From Methylobacterium sp. J-076 (GTDB lineage Bacteria > Pseudomonadota > Alphaproteobacteria > Rhizobiales > Beijerinckiaceae): a stretch of DNA of 64,000 nucleotides. The notes beneath the pieces are model-generated. The model did not search any database and was not told where the DNA came from. It saw only the letters and a program-made list of their open reading frames with translations. Made by a program: the position numbers and the translations under genes. Of the stretch, positions 37,952 to 46,915 are shown piece after piece. The DNA lies in the NCBI RefSeq assembly GCF_022829405.1, contig NZ_JAKSXW010000140.1:25383-89382 (forward strand), in the 5' to 3' direction. How positions within the stretch are numbered: the first letter of the stretch is position 1; the number at the start of each line of letters is the position of its first letter.

Positions 37952-38521
37952 ATGCGTGACGATCCGGCATTCAAGGTAAAGCAGATGGCTCAGGCGCAGC
38001 GGCACATACCTGCGGACATCCGCGAGTTCGAATCGGCGGCGGTGGTCTCCGAACTCATCCAGATCGCCGAATACATCACCCACATGCGCGAAGAGATCGC
38101 GGCTCTGCGCGCCAACGAGATGAGCCGCGACAGGATCCCGATGGCGCATGAGGAGCTCGGCAGCGTCCTCATGGCCACGGCCGGCGCGACCAACCGGATC
38201 ATGGCCGCCGCCGAAGCGCTCCTGAACCTCCCCGAGGGGCCGGAGCACCGCCCCGCGCTGGAGGAGCATGTCGGGACGATCTTCGAGGCCTGCGCCTTCC
38301 AGGACATCACCGGCCAGCGGATCTCGAAGGTGGTGGACGCGCTCCAGAGCTTCGAGCAGCGCCTGGACCGCTTCATCGGCGCCGTGCGCGCCCGGGACGC
38401 GGCGATCTCCGATCCTTCGGAGCGCGCCCGCCGCGACAGGGCCGCGGAGCTGATGCTGAACGGTCCCCAGGCGGAAGAGATCGCCACCAGCCAGGACGAC
38501 ATCGACGCCCTCTTCGCCTGA
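37952..38521 (+). CDS. cheZ: CheZ-type protein phosphatase
   Basis: The protein is mainly long helices. It contains AEALLNLPEG and the catalytic region FEACAFQDITGQRISKVVDA (Asp and Gln insert into the CheY site), then a flexible tail ending SQDDIDALFA, the CheY-binding peptide. It dephosphorylates CheY-P. I chose ATG 37952 (189 residues); an alternative ATG at 37883 overlaps the cheY stop and adds 23 poorly structured residues. Confidence 0.88.
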   Translation: MRDDPAFKVKQMAQAQRHIPADIREFESAAVVSELIQIAEYITHMREEIAALRANEMSRDRIPMAHEELGSVLMATAGATNRIMAAAEALLNLPEGPEHRPALEEHVGTIFEACAFQDITGQRISKVVDALQSFEQRLDRFIGAVRARDAAISDPSERARRDRAAELMLNGPQAEEIATSQDDIDALFA

Positions 38522-38588
38522 CGGTCGACTCCGGCCGCGGGGGGCGGCTACATCACCCCCGACGTCCGGGTTCGAAAGGGGTTAGAGA

Positions 38589-39374
38589 ATGACCGCGCGG
38601 CTCTGGTCCGACCTGACCACGGCGGAGTTCGCCGCCCGGGACATGGCGCGGACGGTCGCCGTCCTGCCCGTCGCCGCCACGGAGCAGCACGGCCCGCACC
38701 TGCCGCTTTCCACCGACACGGACATCGCCCAGGGATACCTCGACCGGGTGGTCGCGCTGACGCCCGACGACCTCGACGTGCTGATCCTACCGATCCAGGC
38801 GGTCGGCAAGTCCGACGAGCACGACGCCTTCCCCGGCACCCTGAGCCTTACCACGGGCACCGCCCTCGCCGCCTGGACGGAGATCGGCGCGGGCCTCGCC
38901 AGGGCCGGATGCCGCCGGCTCGTCCTCGTCACCAGCCACGGGGGCAACAGCACGCTGATCGACCTCGCGGCGGGCGAGCTGCGGGCCCGCCACGGCATGG
39001 TCGCCGTCACCACCTCGTGGAGCCGCCTGGGCTATCCCGCCGGGCTGTTCCCGGACGACGAGATCGCCCACGGCATCCATGCCGGCGGGATCGAGACCGC
39101 GTTGATGCTGGCCCTGCGGCCGGACCTCGTGCGCATTTCGGAGATCGCGAACTTCCCGTCCCGGGGGGCCGACATGGCGCGCGAATTCGCCGTCCTGCGC
39201 ACGGGCCGCCCGGCCGCGCTGGCCTGGAAGGCCGGCGACCTCAACCCGGCGGGGGCGATCGGCGATGCCCGGCTCGGCACAGCAGACGGCGGCCTCGCCC
39301 TCCTCGACCATGGGGCGCGGGTCTTCGTCTCGCTCCTGCGCGATGTGAGCGCGTTCGGGGGCGCCGCGGCGTAA
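38589..39374 (+). CDS. Creatininase-family amidohydrolase
   Basis: The 261-residue protein shows the metal-binding VAATEQHGPHLPLSTDTDIA near residue 30, SDEHDAFPGTLSL and TSHGGNSTLIDLA. The family includes creatininase and enzymes of cofactor biosynthesis, all cleaving amide bonds with a dinuclear metal. The substrate is not evident. It follows cheZ on the same strand with no clear functional link. Confidence 0.9.
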   Translation: MTARLWSDLTTAEFAARDMARTVAVLPVAATEQHGPHLPLSTDTDIAQGYLDRVVALTPDDLDVLILPIQAVGKSDEHDAFPGTLSLTTGTALAAWTEIGAGLARAGCRRLVLVTSHGGNSTLIDLAAGELRARHGMVAVTTSWSRLGYPAGLFPDDEIAHGIHAGGIETALMLALRPDLVRISEIANFPSRGADMAREFAVLRTGRPAALAWKAGDLNPAGAIGDARLGTADGGLALLDHGARVFVSLLRDVSAFGGAAA

Positions 39375-39443
39375 CCGGACCGCGGATGCCGCCGAAATGG
39401 TCGGCGTGGGCGCGGTCTGCGTCCCGCCGGAGCCGTTCGACCC

Positions 39444-40142
39444 ATGCGACCGAAGCGTTCGACCCACCGCCTTCCGGGCCTCGCCGCCGCCGCCGTCTTT
39501 CTCGCCGGGCTCGTCCCCGCCGCCGCCCGCCCCGTGGTGGTGGAGCTGTTCACCTCGCAGAGCTGCTCGTCCTGCCCGCCCGCGGAGGCGCTGATCGGCG
39601 ACCTCGCCCGCGAAGGCGGCGACGTGCTGCCCCTCGCCTATCACGTCACCTACTGGAACCACCTCGACTGGCGCGACACATTCTCCTTGCCCGCCGCGAC
39701 GGAGCGCCAGCATGCCTATGCCGAGCGGCTGGGCGACTCGGTCTACACCCCGCAGGCGGTGATCGACGGGCGGACCAGCCTCGTCGGCTCGCAGGAGTCC
39801 GCGGTGCGCGCCGCCATCGCGTCGGCCCGGGGCGGCGGGGACGGGGTGAGCGTCAGCCTCGTGCGTGAGGGCGGCCTGTCGGTGAGGCTCGGGGCGGGCC
39901 AGGGCAGCGGCAGGATCACCCTCGTCGGCTTCGATCCGAGCCACGTCACCCCGGTGGCCCGCGGCGAGAATGCGGGGCGGACCCTGGTCCAGGCCAACGT
40001 GGTTCGCTCCGTCGCCGGGATCGGGCGCTGGACCGGCACGCCGCAGACCCTGACCGTGCCCTGGCCCGCGGGCGAGGCGGCCGCGGTGATCGTCCAGGAC
40101 GAGGCCGGGCACGTCGTCGGCGCGGCACGGACGGGAGGGTAG
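39444..40142 (+). CDS. DUF1223 thioredoxin-like exported protein
   Basis: The 232-residue protein has a signal peptide (LAAAAVFLAGLVPAAARP) followed at once by VVVELFTSQSCSSCPPAEAL, the DUF1223 signature with a CxxC pair. ITYWNHLDW-like and TPQAVIDG motifs follow. It is thought to be a periplasmic thioredoxin-fold protein of unknown role. It lies just upstream of the hexamer repeat and the ECF sigma/NrsF pair. Confidence 0.88.
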   Translation: MRPKRSTHRLPGLAAAAVFLAGLVPAAARPVVVELFTSQSCSSCPPAEALIGDLAREGGDVLPLAYHVTYWNHLDWRDTFSLPAATERQHAYAERLGDSVYTPQAVIDGRTSLVGSQESAVRAAIASARGGGDGVSVSLVREGGLSVRLGAGQGSGRITLVGFDPSHVTPVARGENAGRTLVQANVVRSVAGIGRWTGTPQTLTVPWPAGEAAAVIVQDEAGHVVGAARTGG

Positions 40143-40148
40143 CGGGTC

Positions 40149-40200
40149 ATGCCCATGCCCCTGCCCATGCCCCTGCCCATGCCCATGCCCTTGCCCATCG
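40149..40200. repeat. TGCCCM hexamer microsatellite
   Basis: About eight tandem copies of a hexamer (ATGCCC or CTGCCC, one TTGCCC) run from 40149 to 40200. The copies are in frame with the downstream sigma-factor gene and would encode Met-Pro/Leu-Pro repeats if translation began at 40149. I place the sigma start at 40308 instead. The repeat could change length by slippage. Confidence 0.8.
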
Positions 40201-40307
40201 CCCTCGGGGCCGGAGGCTTCGCGGCGGCCCGCGCCCCCCGGCCGCTGGCGGGGTCCCGCCCGCCTGCGCTAGACTATGCCCGGGGCGGGGCACGGGCCGG
40301 CACCGGG

Positions 40308-40865
40308 ATGGCGCGAGAAGGTGATCTGGCGGCCCTGATGGCCGCCGCCCAGCGCGGCGACGCCGCGTCGTACCGCGCCCTGCTCAAGGCCTGCCTTCCG
40401 GTCGTCGCGGGCATCGCCCGCGCCCAGGGCGTGCGCGGCGAGGCGGTGGACGACGTCGTGCAGGACACGCTGATGACCATGCACGCGGCGCGGGCGAGCT
40501 ACGATCCGGCGAGGCCGTTCCTGCCCTGGCTGCGGGCCATCACCCAGCGGCGGGCCATCGACCGCCTGCGCCGGGTGTCCCGGCGGCCGCAGGAGGTGTT
40601 CGACCCCCTCGCCTACGAGGCCGAGATCGACCCCGTCCCGGCGCCGGGCGCGGGCATCGAGGCGCGGGAACGCGGCGCGGCCCTGGCCCGGGTGGTGGCG
40701 GCCCTGCCCGAGGGGCAGCGGCAGGCGGTGGAGCATCTCGGCCTGCGGGAGCTGAGCCTCGACGAGACCGCAGCCCTGACCGGGCGGACGAAGGGGGCCC
40801 TGAAGGTGAACCTGCACCGGGCGCTCAAGTCGCTCCGCGCGAGCCTGAGGCCGGGGGGAGAGTGA
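40308..40865 (+). CDS. ECF sigma factor, NrsF-linked
   Basis: The 185-residue protein has region 2 (AVDDVVQDTLMTMHAAR, FLPWLRAITQRRAIDRLRR) and region 4 (LPEGQRQAVEHLGLRELSLD, TGRTKGALKVNLHRALKSLR). The next gene encodes a DUF1109 anti-sigma factor, as for Caulobacter SigF/NrsF, which senses oxidative or redox stress. The start at ATG 40308 gives the usual length; upstream in-frame codons run through the hexamer repeat. The stop overlaps the anti-sigma start. Confidence 0.92.
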   Translation: MAREGDLAALMAAAQRGDAASYRALLKACLPVVAGIARAQGVRGEAVDDVVQDTLMTMHAARASYDPARPFLPWLRAITQRRAIDRLRRVSRRPQEVFDPLAYEAEIDPVPAPGAGIEARERGAALARVVAALPEGQRQAVEHLGLRELSLDETAALTGRTKGALKVNLHRALKSLRASLRPGGE

Positions 40866-42379
40866 TGGACACGCGGCACGACCGGTTGGTCGAAGAACTC
40901 GCCGGCCGCCTGCAGCCGGTGCGCCCGCTCCAGGACCCGGCCCGGCGCACGGCCCTGTGGCTCGGCGCGGCCCTGGCGATCGGCCTCGTCCTGGCCACAC
41001 GGCTGGCGATGATCGGGCTGGATGGCCGGGGAGACCAGGCCGACATTTGGCTCGCCGCCCTGGGCGGGGCGCTCACCGCCGTCACCGCCGCCTATGCCGC
41101 CTTCGCCACCAGCGTGCCGGGGCGGTCCCCCGCATGGTCGCTCCTGCCGGTGCCGCCCGCCATCCTGTGGATCGGCGCGAGCGGCCTCGGGTGCCTGCGG
41201 GCGTGGTTCGTCCCGCCGGCGCAGTCCGCCGAGCTGCACGAGCCGGTCCACTGCCTCAGCTTCCTCGTCTGCGTCTCGGTCCCGCTGTCGCTCCTGATCG
41301 TCGCGATGCTGCGGCGGGCCTGCCCCCTGCGGCCGAACCTGACCGCTGCGCTGGCCGGCCTCGCGGTGGCGGGGGCGGCGGCGACGCTCCTCGTGCCGTT
41401 CCACCCGCACGAGACGACCGCCACGGATCTCCTCGTCCATGCGGGCGTGGTGGCGGGCGTGATCGGGCTCAACACCCTCGCCGGGGGAAGGCTGCTGTCG
41501 CGGGGGTCAGCCTGGGGTCTAGGCTCCATCAGCTTGGCTGTATGGGTGGAGGCTTGCGACCCCAACCCGGCCTCGAAGTTCACCGCCGGCGTTTCCGATA
41601 AGCCGCCATTCGTAGGTGATCGGGCAATCACAGCTCCGGGTGATTTGCAGAGCCGACAGCTTGACTATTCGTTGTCGGCCGGTTGGTTCGCCCTGTCCTG
41701 CCGTCGGGCGATGTCGGAGCGGTCCATGTCACTGAAAGAGCGGCTTCGAGGGCTCAAGTCCCTCGCCGGTCCCTTCGCGCCGTTCGATGCCGGCGCTACC
41801 CCCGATGACCCGCGGGGTCTTTTCGAGACATGGCTCTCCGAGGCTATCGATCGGGGCATACCCGAAGCCCATGCCATGACGCTCTCGACTGTCGATGAGC
41901 AGGGGTACCCTGATGCCCGCGTCTTGATCCTCAAGAACGTGGATGCCGATGGGTGGCACTTCGCCAGCACGACGCTCAGTCCCAAGGGCCGCCAGATCGC
42001 CGCCCGGCCCCGCGCTGCCCTGACATTCTACTGGCAACCGCTGGGTAGGCAGGTCCGCCTGCGAGGTCCGGTCGTCGAAATGGGGCGAGAGATCTGTGAG
42101 GCAGACTTCTTGGCCCGCCCCATCGGTTCGCGCGCGGGCGCTTTGCTCGCCCGGCAGAGCGACGTCCTCGTGAGTGACGCCGCATTGGATGCGGGCTTGG
42201 CCGAGCAGCGGCGTCGGATCGAGGCCGACCCATCCACCGTCTCGCCGACCTGGGCGGTCTACGCCGTCAAGCCGGACGAGGTCGAGTTCTGGCAGGCGGA
42301 CGAGGAACGCAGACACACGCGTGTGCGATACCGGCAAGAGCACCACGGTGGCTGGACGCGCGTGCGACTATGGCCGTGA
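40865..42379 (+). CDS. NrsF-type (DUF1109) anti-sigma factor reading into a PdxH-like domain
   Basis: The open frame spans 504 residues. Residues 1 to about 212 are a six-helix DUF1109/NrsF membrane anti-sigma factor (CLSFLVCVSVPLSLLIVAML, ending near GGRLLSRG). That is where such proteins normally end. The frame then continues through about 70 residues of unlike sequence into a complete PNP-oxidase domain. Base composition shifts from very GC-rich to less GC-rich near 41505. I think an insertion replaced the native stop; the PdxH-like part probably has its own start at 41726. Confidence 0.75.
   Translation: MDTRHDRLVEELAGRLQPVRPLQDPARRTALWLGAALAIGLVLATRLAMIGLDGRGDQADIWLAALGGALTAVTAAYAAFATSVPGRSPAWSLLPVPPAILWIGASGLGCLRAWFVPPAQSAELHEPVHCLSFLVCVSVPLSLLIVAMLRRACPLRPNLTAALAGLAVAGAAATLLVPFHPHETTATDLLVHAGVVAGVIGLNTLAGGRLLSRGSAWGLGSISLAVWVEACDPNPASKFTAGVSDKPPFVGDRAITAPGDLQSRQLDYSLSAGWFALSCRRAMSERSMSLKERLRGLKSLAGPFAPFDAGATPDDPRGLFETWLSEAIDRGIPEAHAMTLSTVDEQGYPDARVLILKNVDADGWHFASTTLSPKGRQIAARPRAALTFYWQPLGRQVRLRGPVVEMGREICEADFLARPIGSRAGALLARQSDVLVSDAALDAGLAEQRRRIEADPSTVSPTWAVYAVKPDEVEFWQADEERRHTRVRYRQEHHGGWTRVRLWP
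41726..42379 (+). CDS. Pyridoxine 5'-phosphate oxidase-like protein
   Basis: From ATG 41726 the product is 217 residues, the same length as PdxH. It shows DPRGLFETWLSEAIDRGI, AMTLSTVDEQGYPDARVLIL, FYWQPLGRQVRLRG and the C-terminal VEFWQADEERRHTRVRYR, all PdxH landmarks of the FMN-binding split barrel. It would oxidise pyridoxine phosphate to pyridoxal phosphate or act on a related substrate. GGAG lies nine bases before the ATG. Codon use is less GC-biased than neighbours, suggesting transfer. Confidence 0.85.
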   Translation: MSLKERLRGLKSLAGPFAPFDAGATPDDPRGLFETWLSEAIDRGIPEAHAMTLSTVDEQGYPDARVLILKNVDADGWHFASTTLSPKGRQIAARPRAALTFYWQPLGRQVRLRGPVVEMGREICEADFLARPIGSRAGALLARQSDVLVSDAALDAGLAEQRRRIEADPSTVSPTWAVYAVKPDEVEFWQADEERRHTRVRYRQEHHGGWTRVRLWP

Positions 42380-42505
42380 TCGTCCGAGGAGCAGGGCGAG
42401 CCCACGCGACGGTCCGTGACAGGGCGTGAGCGCGTGGGGCAGCGAGGCCAGCTCTGAGACCGTCGTCGGCCCGATAAGGTGGTTCCGGCAAGGACACCCT
42501 CCGCC

Positions 42506-42555
42506 GTCATTGCGAGGCGGCGCCGGCTCGATTGCCTCGCTCCGTTCGCAATGAC
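42506..42555. repeat. REP-like palindrome GTCATTGCGA...TCGCAATGAC
   Basis: A 10-base perfect arm at 42506-42515 is mirrored at 42546-42555, with a partly paired GC-rich centre, between the pdxH-like gene and the convergent UPF0260 gene. It is related to the element near 28893. It has the look of a dispersed intergenic repeat rather than a terminator, since no T-run follows. Confidence 0.65.
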
Positions 42556-42584
42556 GAGTTTGGCAGGCGGCAAGCGGTACCGCC

Positions 42585-43100
42585 TCAGCCTTCCTCGTCG
42601 GCCCCGAGCGCCGGCCAGTCCACGATCCGCTCGGGATATTCCTCCTCGGCGAACTCCTCCTCGTTGCCGGAGAGGCGCCCGCGCACCGAAATGCCCGCCT
42701 CGTGGACGCTCGACGCCCGCCCCGAGACGAGATGGTGCCACGGGTAGAGGGGCAGCCCGTCGCGGACGAGGCGGTAGGCGCAGGTCGGCGGCAGCCACGC
42801 GATGCTCCGCACGGCCTCGGGCGTCAGGCGCACGCAGTCGGGCACCTTCTTCTGCCGCCGGGGATAATCCCGGCAGCGGCAGGCGAAGCCGTCGAGCAGC
42901 GTGCAGCCGATATCCGTGTGCAGGACCTCGCCCGTATCCTCGTCCTCGAGCTTGATCAGGCAGCAGCGGCCGCAGCCGTCGCACAGGCTCTCCCACTCGG
43001 CGGTACTCATCTCCTCGAGGGATCTGGTCCGCCAGAAGGGCTCGTCCGCGCCGGGAGTGTCCCCTGCGGGCGCGGTTCGGGGGTGCTGAAATGGGGGCAT
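42585..43100 (-). CDS. UPF0260 / YcgN-type cysteine cluster protein
   Basis: The 171-residue protein has clustered cysteines [14 protein letters not shown] near residue 40, [14 protein letters not shown] and VPDC, then [20 protein letters not shown] and HPL-like [17 protein letters not shown]. This matches the UPF0260 family of E. coli YcgN, which probably binds zinc or an iron-sulphur cluster. ATG 43100 is the start. The function is unknown. Confidence 0.88.
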   Translation of the reverse strand: MPPFQHPRTAPAGDTPGADEPFWRTRSLEEMSTAEWESLCDGCGRCCLIKLEDEDTGEVLHTDIGCTLLDGFACRCRDYPRRQKKVPDCVRLTPEAVRSIAWLPPTCAYRLVRDGLPLYPWHHLVSGRASSVHEAGISVRGRLSGNEEEFAEEEYPERIVDWPALGADEEG

Positions 43101-43325
43101 GGGTGCGGATTTGTCTGCCCGAGGTGCCGGCGCGTGGCAAGCGGTCCCACGGTCGTGGCACCGCCGCGTTCCCGGCATTAACGCTGCACGGCATCGTGCG
43201 ACCCGGGGATGGGCCGGCTTGGGAGGCCGCACGTTGGGTATGAGCATCGCGCCGCCTCGCGGCAGCCGCGCAATCCTGCTAAGACCGGGCAGCCGAGAGG
43301 GCGCCCGAACACCGGATCCGACACC

Positions 43326-45590
43326 GTGCGCCTGCCCAACCTGAACGCGATCAAGACCCGCATCGAGCGCGCGGCTCTCGCCTTCGACGCCTGGGTCAAT
43401 GCGTCGCTGTACGACGGCGGCCGCTCGACCGGCGAGGCGTACGAGCGGTTCCAGCGGTTCATGAGCCGCTTCGCCGTGCGCGGCTGGAAGCGGATCGGCC
43501 TCGATCTCACCAGCGAGGCGCTGACCCTCGGCACCGGCGGCGTCCTGGGGATGCTGGCCCTGGCGCAGCCGGCCTTCCAGCTCACCAGCGACAACTGGCT
43601 GAAGCAGCAGGACCTCGCCGTCACCTTTCTCGACCGCTACGGCACCGAGGTCGGCCGCCGGGGCATCAAGCACGACGATTCCCTGTCCCTGGACCAGTTC
43701 CCGGACATCATGATCAAGGCGCTGATCTCCACGGAGGACCGGCGCTTCTACGATCATTACGGCATCGACCCGATCGGCACCGCCCGCGCCCTCGTCAACA
43801 ACTCGAAGGGCGGCGGCGGCACGCAGGGCGGCTCCTCCATCACGCAGCAGCTCGCCAAGAACCTGTTCCTGACCAACGAGCGCTCCCTGGAGCGCAAGAT
43901 CAACGAGGCGTTCCTGGCCTTCTGGCTGGAGAGCCACCTCACCAAGAACGAGATCCTGAAGCTCTACCTCGACCGGGCCTATATGGGCGGCGGCACCTTC
44001 GGCGCGGTGGCGGCGGCGGATTACTATTTCGGCAAGCCGCTCAAGGACATCAGCCTCGCCGAGGCGGCGATGCTGGCGGGGCTGTTCAAGGCGCCGACGA
44101 AATACGCGCCGCACGTGAACCTGCCGGCCGCCCGCGCCCGCGCCGCGGACGTGCTCCACAACATGGTGGAGGCGGGCTTCGTCACCGAGGGCCAGATCCA
44201 GACCGCGCTGCGCAACCCGGCGACGCCCGTCACCCGCAGCCGCGACATCACCGCCGACTATTACCTCGACTGGGCGTTCGGGCAGGTGAAGGCCATGGCC
44301 GACGGCGGCAAGCTGCGCGGCGACCGGGTGCTGACGGTGAAGACGCCCCTCGACCTCGCGGTGCAGAAGCGCGCCGACGAGGTGGTGGCGGATATCCTGC
44401 GCAAGTCCGGCGACGCCTTCGACGTGGACGAGGCGGCCATGGTCGTCCTTGACCCGGACGGCGCCCTGCGCGCCATGGTCGGCGGCGCGGATTACGGCGA
44501 GAGCCAGTTCAACCGGGCCACCGACGCCCTGCGCCAGCCCGGCTCGTCCTTCAAGCCCTACGTCTACGCGGCGGCCCTCGCCTCGGGCCAGTTCAAGCCC
44601 GACACCCCGGTGGTCGACAGCCCGGTCTGCATCGGCAACTGGTGCCCGCAGAATTACGGCCGCTCCTACACCGGCCGGGTGCCGATGTGGCTCGCCGTGG
44701 CGAAGTCCATCAACACCATCCCGATCAAGATCTCGATCGCCCTCGGCAAGGCGATGGGGATCAGCCACGAGGCGAGGGCGGCGAAGGCCGGCCGCGCCAA
44801 GATCATCGCCATGGCCCACAGCATGGGCATCACCACGCCGCTCATCGACACCGTCTCCCTGCCGATCGGCTCGGACGAGGTGACGGTGATCGATCAGGCG
44901 GCGGGCTACGCCGTGTTCGCCAACGGGGGCTTCAAGGCGAAGCCCTACGCCGCCACGGAGATCCGCAACTCGTCGGGCGAGGTAATCTACCGCCATTCCG
45001 ACGAGGCCCCGGACCGGATCCTCTCGCCGCAGGTCGTGGCGGACATGAACTACATGCTGAACAAGGTGGTCGAGGAGGGCACGGGCAAGCGCGCCCAGCT
45101 CGAGGGCATCAAGGTCGCCGGCAAGTCGGGCACCACGAACGCCTACCGGGACGCGTGGTTCGTGGGCTACACCGGCAACTACGTCGCCGCCGTCTGGTAC
45201 GGGAACGACGACCACACCTCCACCAACAAGCTGACCGGCGGCTCGCTGCCCGCCCAGACCTGGCACGACGTGCTGGAGCCGGCCCACCAGGGCATCGAGA
45301 TCAAGGGCCTGCCCGGCCTGAAGGACAGCCCGAAGGCGGCGGCCCAGCAGGCGGCCGGCGGCGCGACCGCGCCGACCGACCCCAACGCCAGCGCCTTCGG
45401 CAAGATCTCGCGCCGCTCCTTCGAGGTGATCGGCGGCCTCAACGGGCTGTTCCGCGCCGCCGAGCGACCGCGGGCCGGCGCCCCGTCCGCCCCGAAATCC
45501 GGCGGCGTGGACGACCGTGCCTCCGCCACCCCCACCCGCGAGATGGCCGAGGGCGCCCGCGCCGTCGGCGGCCGCATCGCCGTCCCGTGA
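43326..45590 (+). CDS. PBP1A-family bifunctional penicillin-binding protein
   Basis: The 754-residue class A PBP has a membrane helix near residues 60-80. The glycosyltransferase domain has [15 protein letters not shown] near residue 140 and [15 protein letters not shown]; the transpeptidase has [19 protein letters not shown] and [12 protein letters not shown]. The C-terminus is a low-complexity Ala/Pro/Gly tail. It polymerises and cross-links peptidoglycan. I start at the GTG at 43326, since upstream residues are not conserved. DUF1214 follows in the same direction. Confidence 0.93.
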   Translation: MRLPNLNAIKTRIERAALAFDAWVNASLYDGGRSTGEAYERFQRFMSRFAVRGWKRIGLDLTSEALTLGTGGVLGMLALAQPAFQLTSDNWLKQQDLAVTFLDRYGTEVGRRGIKHDDSLSLDQFPDIMIKALISTEDRRFYDHYGIDPIGTARALVNNSKGGGGTQGGSSITQQLAKNLFLTNERSLERKINEAFLAFWLESHLTKNEILKLYLDRAYMGGGTFGAVAAADYYFGKPLKDISLAEAAMLAGLFKAPTKYAPHVNLPAARARAADVLHNMVEAGFVTEGQIQTALRNPATPVTRSRDITADYYLDWAFGQVKAMADGGKLRGDRVLTVKTPLDLAVQKRADEVVADILRKSGDAFDVDEAAMVVLDPDGALRAMVGGADYGESQFNRATDALRQPGSSFKPYVYAAALASGQFKPDTPVVDSPVCIGNWCPQNYGRSYTGRVPMWLAVAKSINTIPIKISIALGKAMGISHEARAAKAGRAKIIAMAHSMGITTPLIDTVSLPIGSDEVTVIDQAAGYAVFANGGFKAKPYAATEIRNSSGEVIYRHSDEAPDRILSPQVVADMNYMLNKVVEEGTGKRAQLEGIKVAGKSGTTNAYRDAWFVGYTGNYVAAVWYGNDDHTSTNKLTGGSLPAQTWHDVLEPAHQGIEIKGLPGLKDSPKAAAQQAAGGATAPTDPNASAFGKISRRSFEVIGGLNGLFRAAERPRAGAPSAPKSGGVDDRASATPTREMAEGARAVGGRIAVP

Positions 45591-45601
45591 GGCTCGGCGC
45601 C

Positions 45602-46312
45602 ATGAAGCTCGCGCGTCCCGGGCGGGACGCCCGCCTGCCCGCGCCGGGAAGGCCGACGGCGGACCCGGTCCATCGGCCGGTGACGCCCGGCGGCGTGGGC
45701 CGGCTCGTCATCCGGTTCGCCCGGAAGAGCGGGACGCCGCTCCTGGCGCTCTATGCCCTGGTCCTCGGCGCGGTCCTCGGGCTGGGCAGCGCCGACTGGG
45801 CGACGAGGGGCGGCTACCCGTTCGGCGGCGTGCGCATCGGGGCCTGGACCGCATGGCCCCGCGCGGGCGCCCTGACCGCCGACCCCTACACCCGCGCCGT
45901 GAATGCCCGGCGGGGGGAAGTGCCCCTGGCGGTCGGCGAGGGCCTTCTGCTCACGGCGGCCGAGGACGACGAGGGCAGGACCCTCGACGCGGCCTGCACC
46001 TATTCCGTCGCCGGGGCCGTGCCCCCCGCCCGCGCCTGGACGCTGACCGTCGCCGGGCGCGGCCCGCGGGACCCGGCGCGTCCGCATATCCGTGACGGGT
46101 TCACCTCCACCGAGATCCTGCGGCAGCAGAACGGGCGCTTCGTCATCGTCGTCGCCCCCGAGGTCGAGGCCGGCAACTGGCTCCCGAGCCCCCGGGCGGA
46201 GGGTCCGATGCGCCTCGCCCTCCGCCTCTACGACACGCCGGCCGCCGCGAACGCCGCCTCCCTCGACAGGGGCGCGGTGCCCTCGATCACCCGGAAGGGT
46301 TGCGCGCCGTGA
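45602..46312 (+). CDS. DUF1214 domain membrane-anchored protein
   Basis: The 236-residue protein has a basic N-terminus, a hydrophobic anchor ([20 protein letters not shown], residues about 48-68) and a DUF1214 domain with [29 protein letters not shown] and [23 protein letters not shown]1214 and DUF1254 are usually joined in one protein. Here they are separate and overlap (GTGA) in the reverse order. The role is unknown. Confidence 0.85.
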   Translation: MKLARPGRDARLPAPGRPTADPVHRPVTPGGVGRLVIRFARKSGTPLLALYALVLGAVLGLGSADWATRGGYPFGGVRIGAWTAWPRAGALTADPYTRAVNARRGEVPLAVGEGLLLTAAEDDEGRTLDAACTYSVAGAVPPARAWTLTVAGRGPRDPARPHIRDGFTSTEILRQQNGRFVIVVAPEVEAGNWLPSPRAEGPMRLALRLYDTPAAANAASLDRGAVPSITRKGCAP

Positions 46313-46908
46313 GACTGCGCCTCGTCTACGCGACCCTCACGGGCCTCGTCCTCGCGGGGATCGTCCACGTCGCCGCGATCCTCGCGATCCCCCGGCTCGC
46401 CGAAACCGATGCCGTGTCCCGCGCCCGGTCCAGCGAGAGCCTGGACCATCCGCAGGCGATCTACGCCGTCGCCACGGGGGATGCGCCCGCGCCCCAGGAG
46501 GTCTGGCTCCCGATCCCCGACCCGGCGGTGGCGGTGGGCGTCTGCGCCTACGACCTTTCGGACGGCCCGATGCGCGTCTCGGCCCGCACCGGGAGCCTCG
46601 CCCTCTCCCTCGCCGCCCACGGCCGCCAGGGGGCCTTCTACGCCGTGACCGACCAAGCCGCGGTGCGCGGTGCCCTCGACCTCGTGATCCTCACCCGCGC
46701 CCAGTACGATCAGGCCCTGGCCGACGACGACGACAACGAGCCGAGCCGGGACGTGAGGATCGTCGCCCCCGAGGGGCGCGGCTTCGTGGTGGTTCGGGTC
46801 ATCGCCGGCCTGCCGAGCCAGCGCGAGGCGGCCAACGCCGCGGTGAAGGCCGTCTCCTGCACCACCGACGCCCCCGCCGACGAGCCGAACAAGCCCGCCG
46901 GGCGGTAG
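46309..46908 (+). CDS. DUF1254 domain membrane-anchored protein
   Basis: The 199-residue protein has an N-terminal anchor (ATLTGLVLAGIVHVAAILAI) and a DUF1254 region with DPAVAVGVCAYDLSDGPMRV. Its GTG start at 46309 overlaps the DUF1214 stop. The two probably act together at the membrane. The catalytic role is unknown. Confidence 0.8.
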   Translation: MRLRLVYATLTGLVLAGIVHVAAILAIPRLAETDAVSRARSSESLDHPQAIYAVATGDAPAPQEVWLPIPDPAVAVGVCAYDLSDGPMRVSARTGSLALSLAAHGRQGAFYAVTDQAAVRGALDLVILTRAQYDQALADDDDNEPSRDVRIVAPEGRGFVVVRVIAGLPSQREAANAAVKAVSCTTDAPADEPNKPAGR

Positions 46909-46915
46909 CCGCGCC

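Noticed and set aside
43101..45287. A long upstream extension of the UPF0260 frame
   Set aside because: It runs antisense through the PBP1A gene; only the last 171 codons have family motifs.
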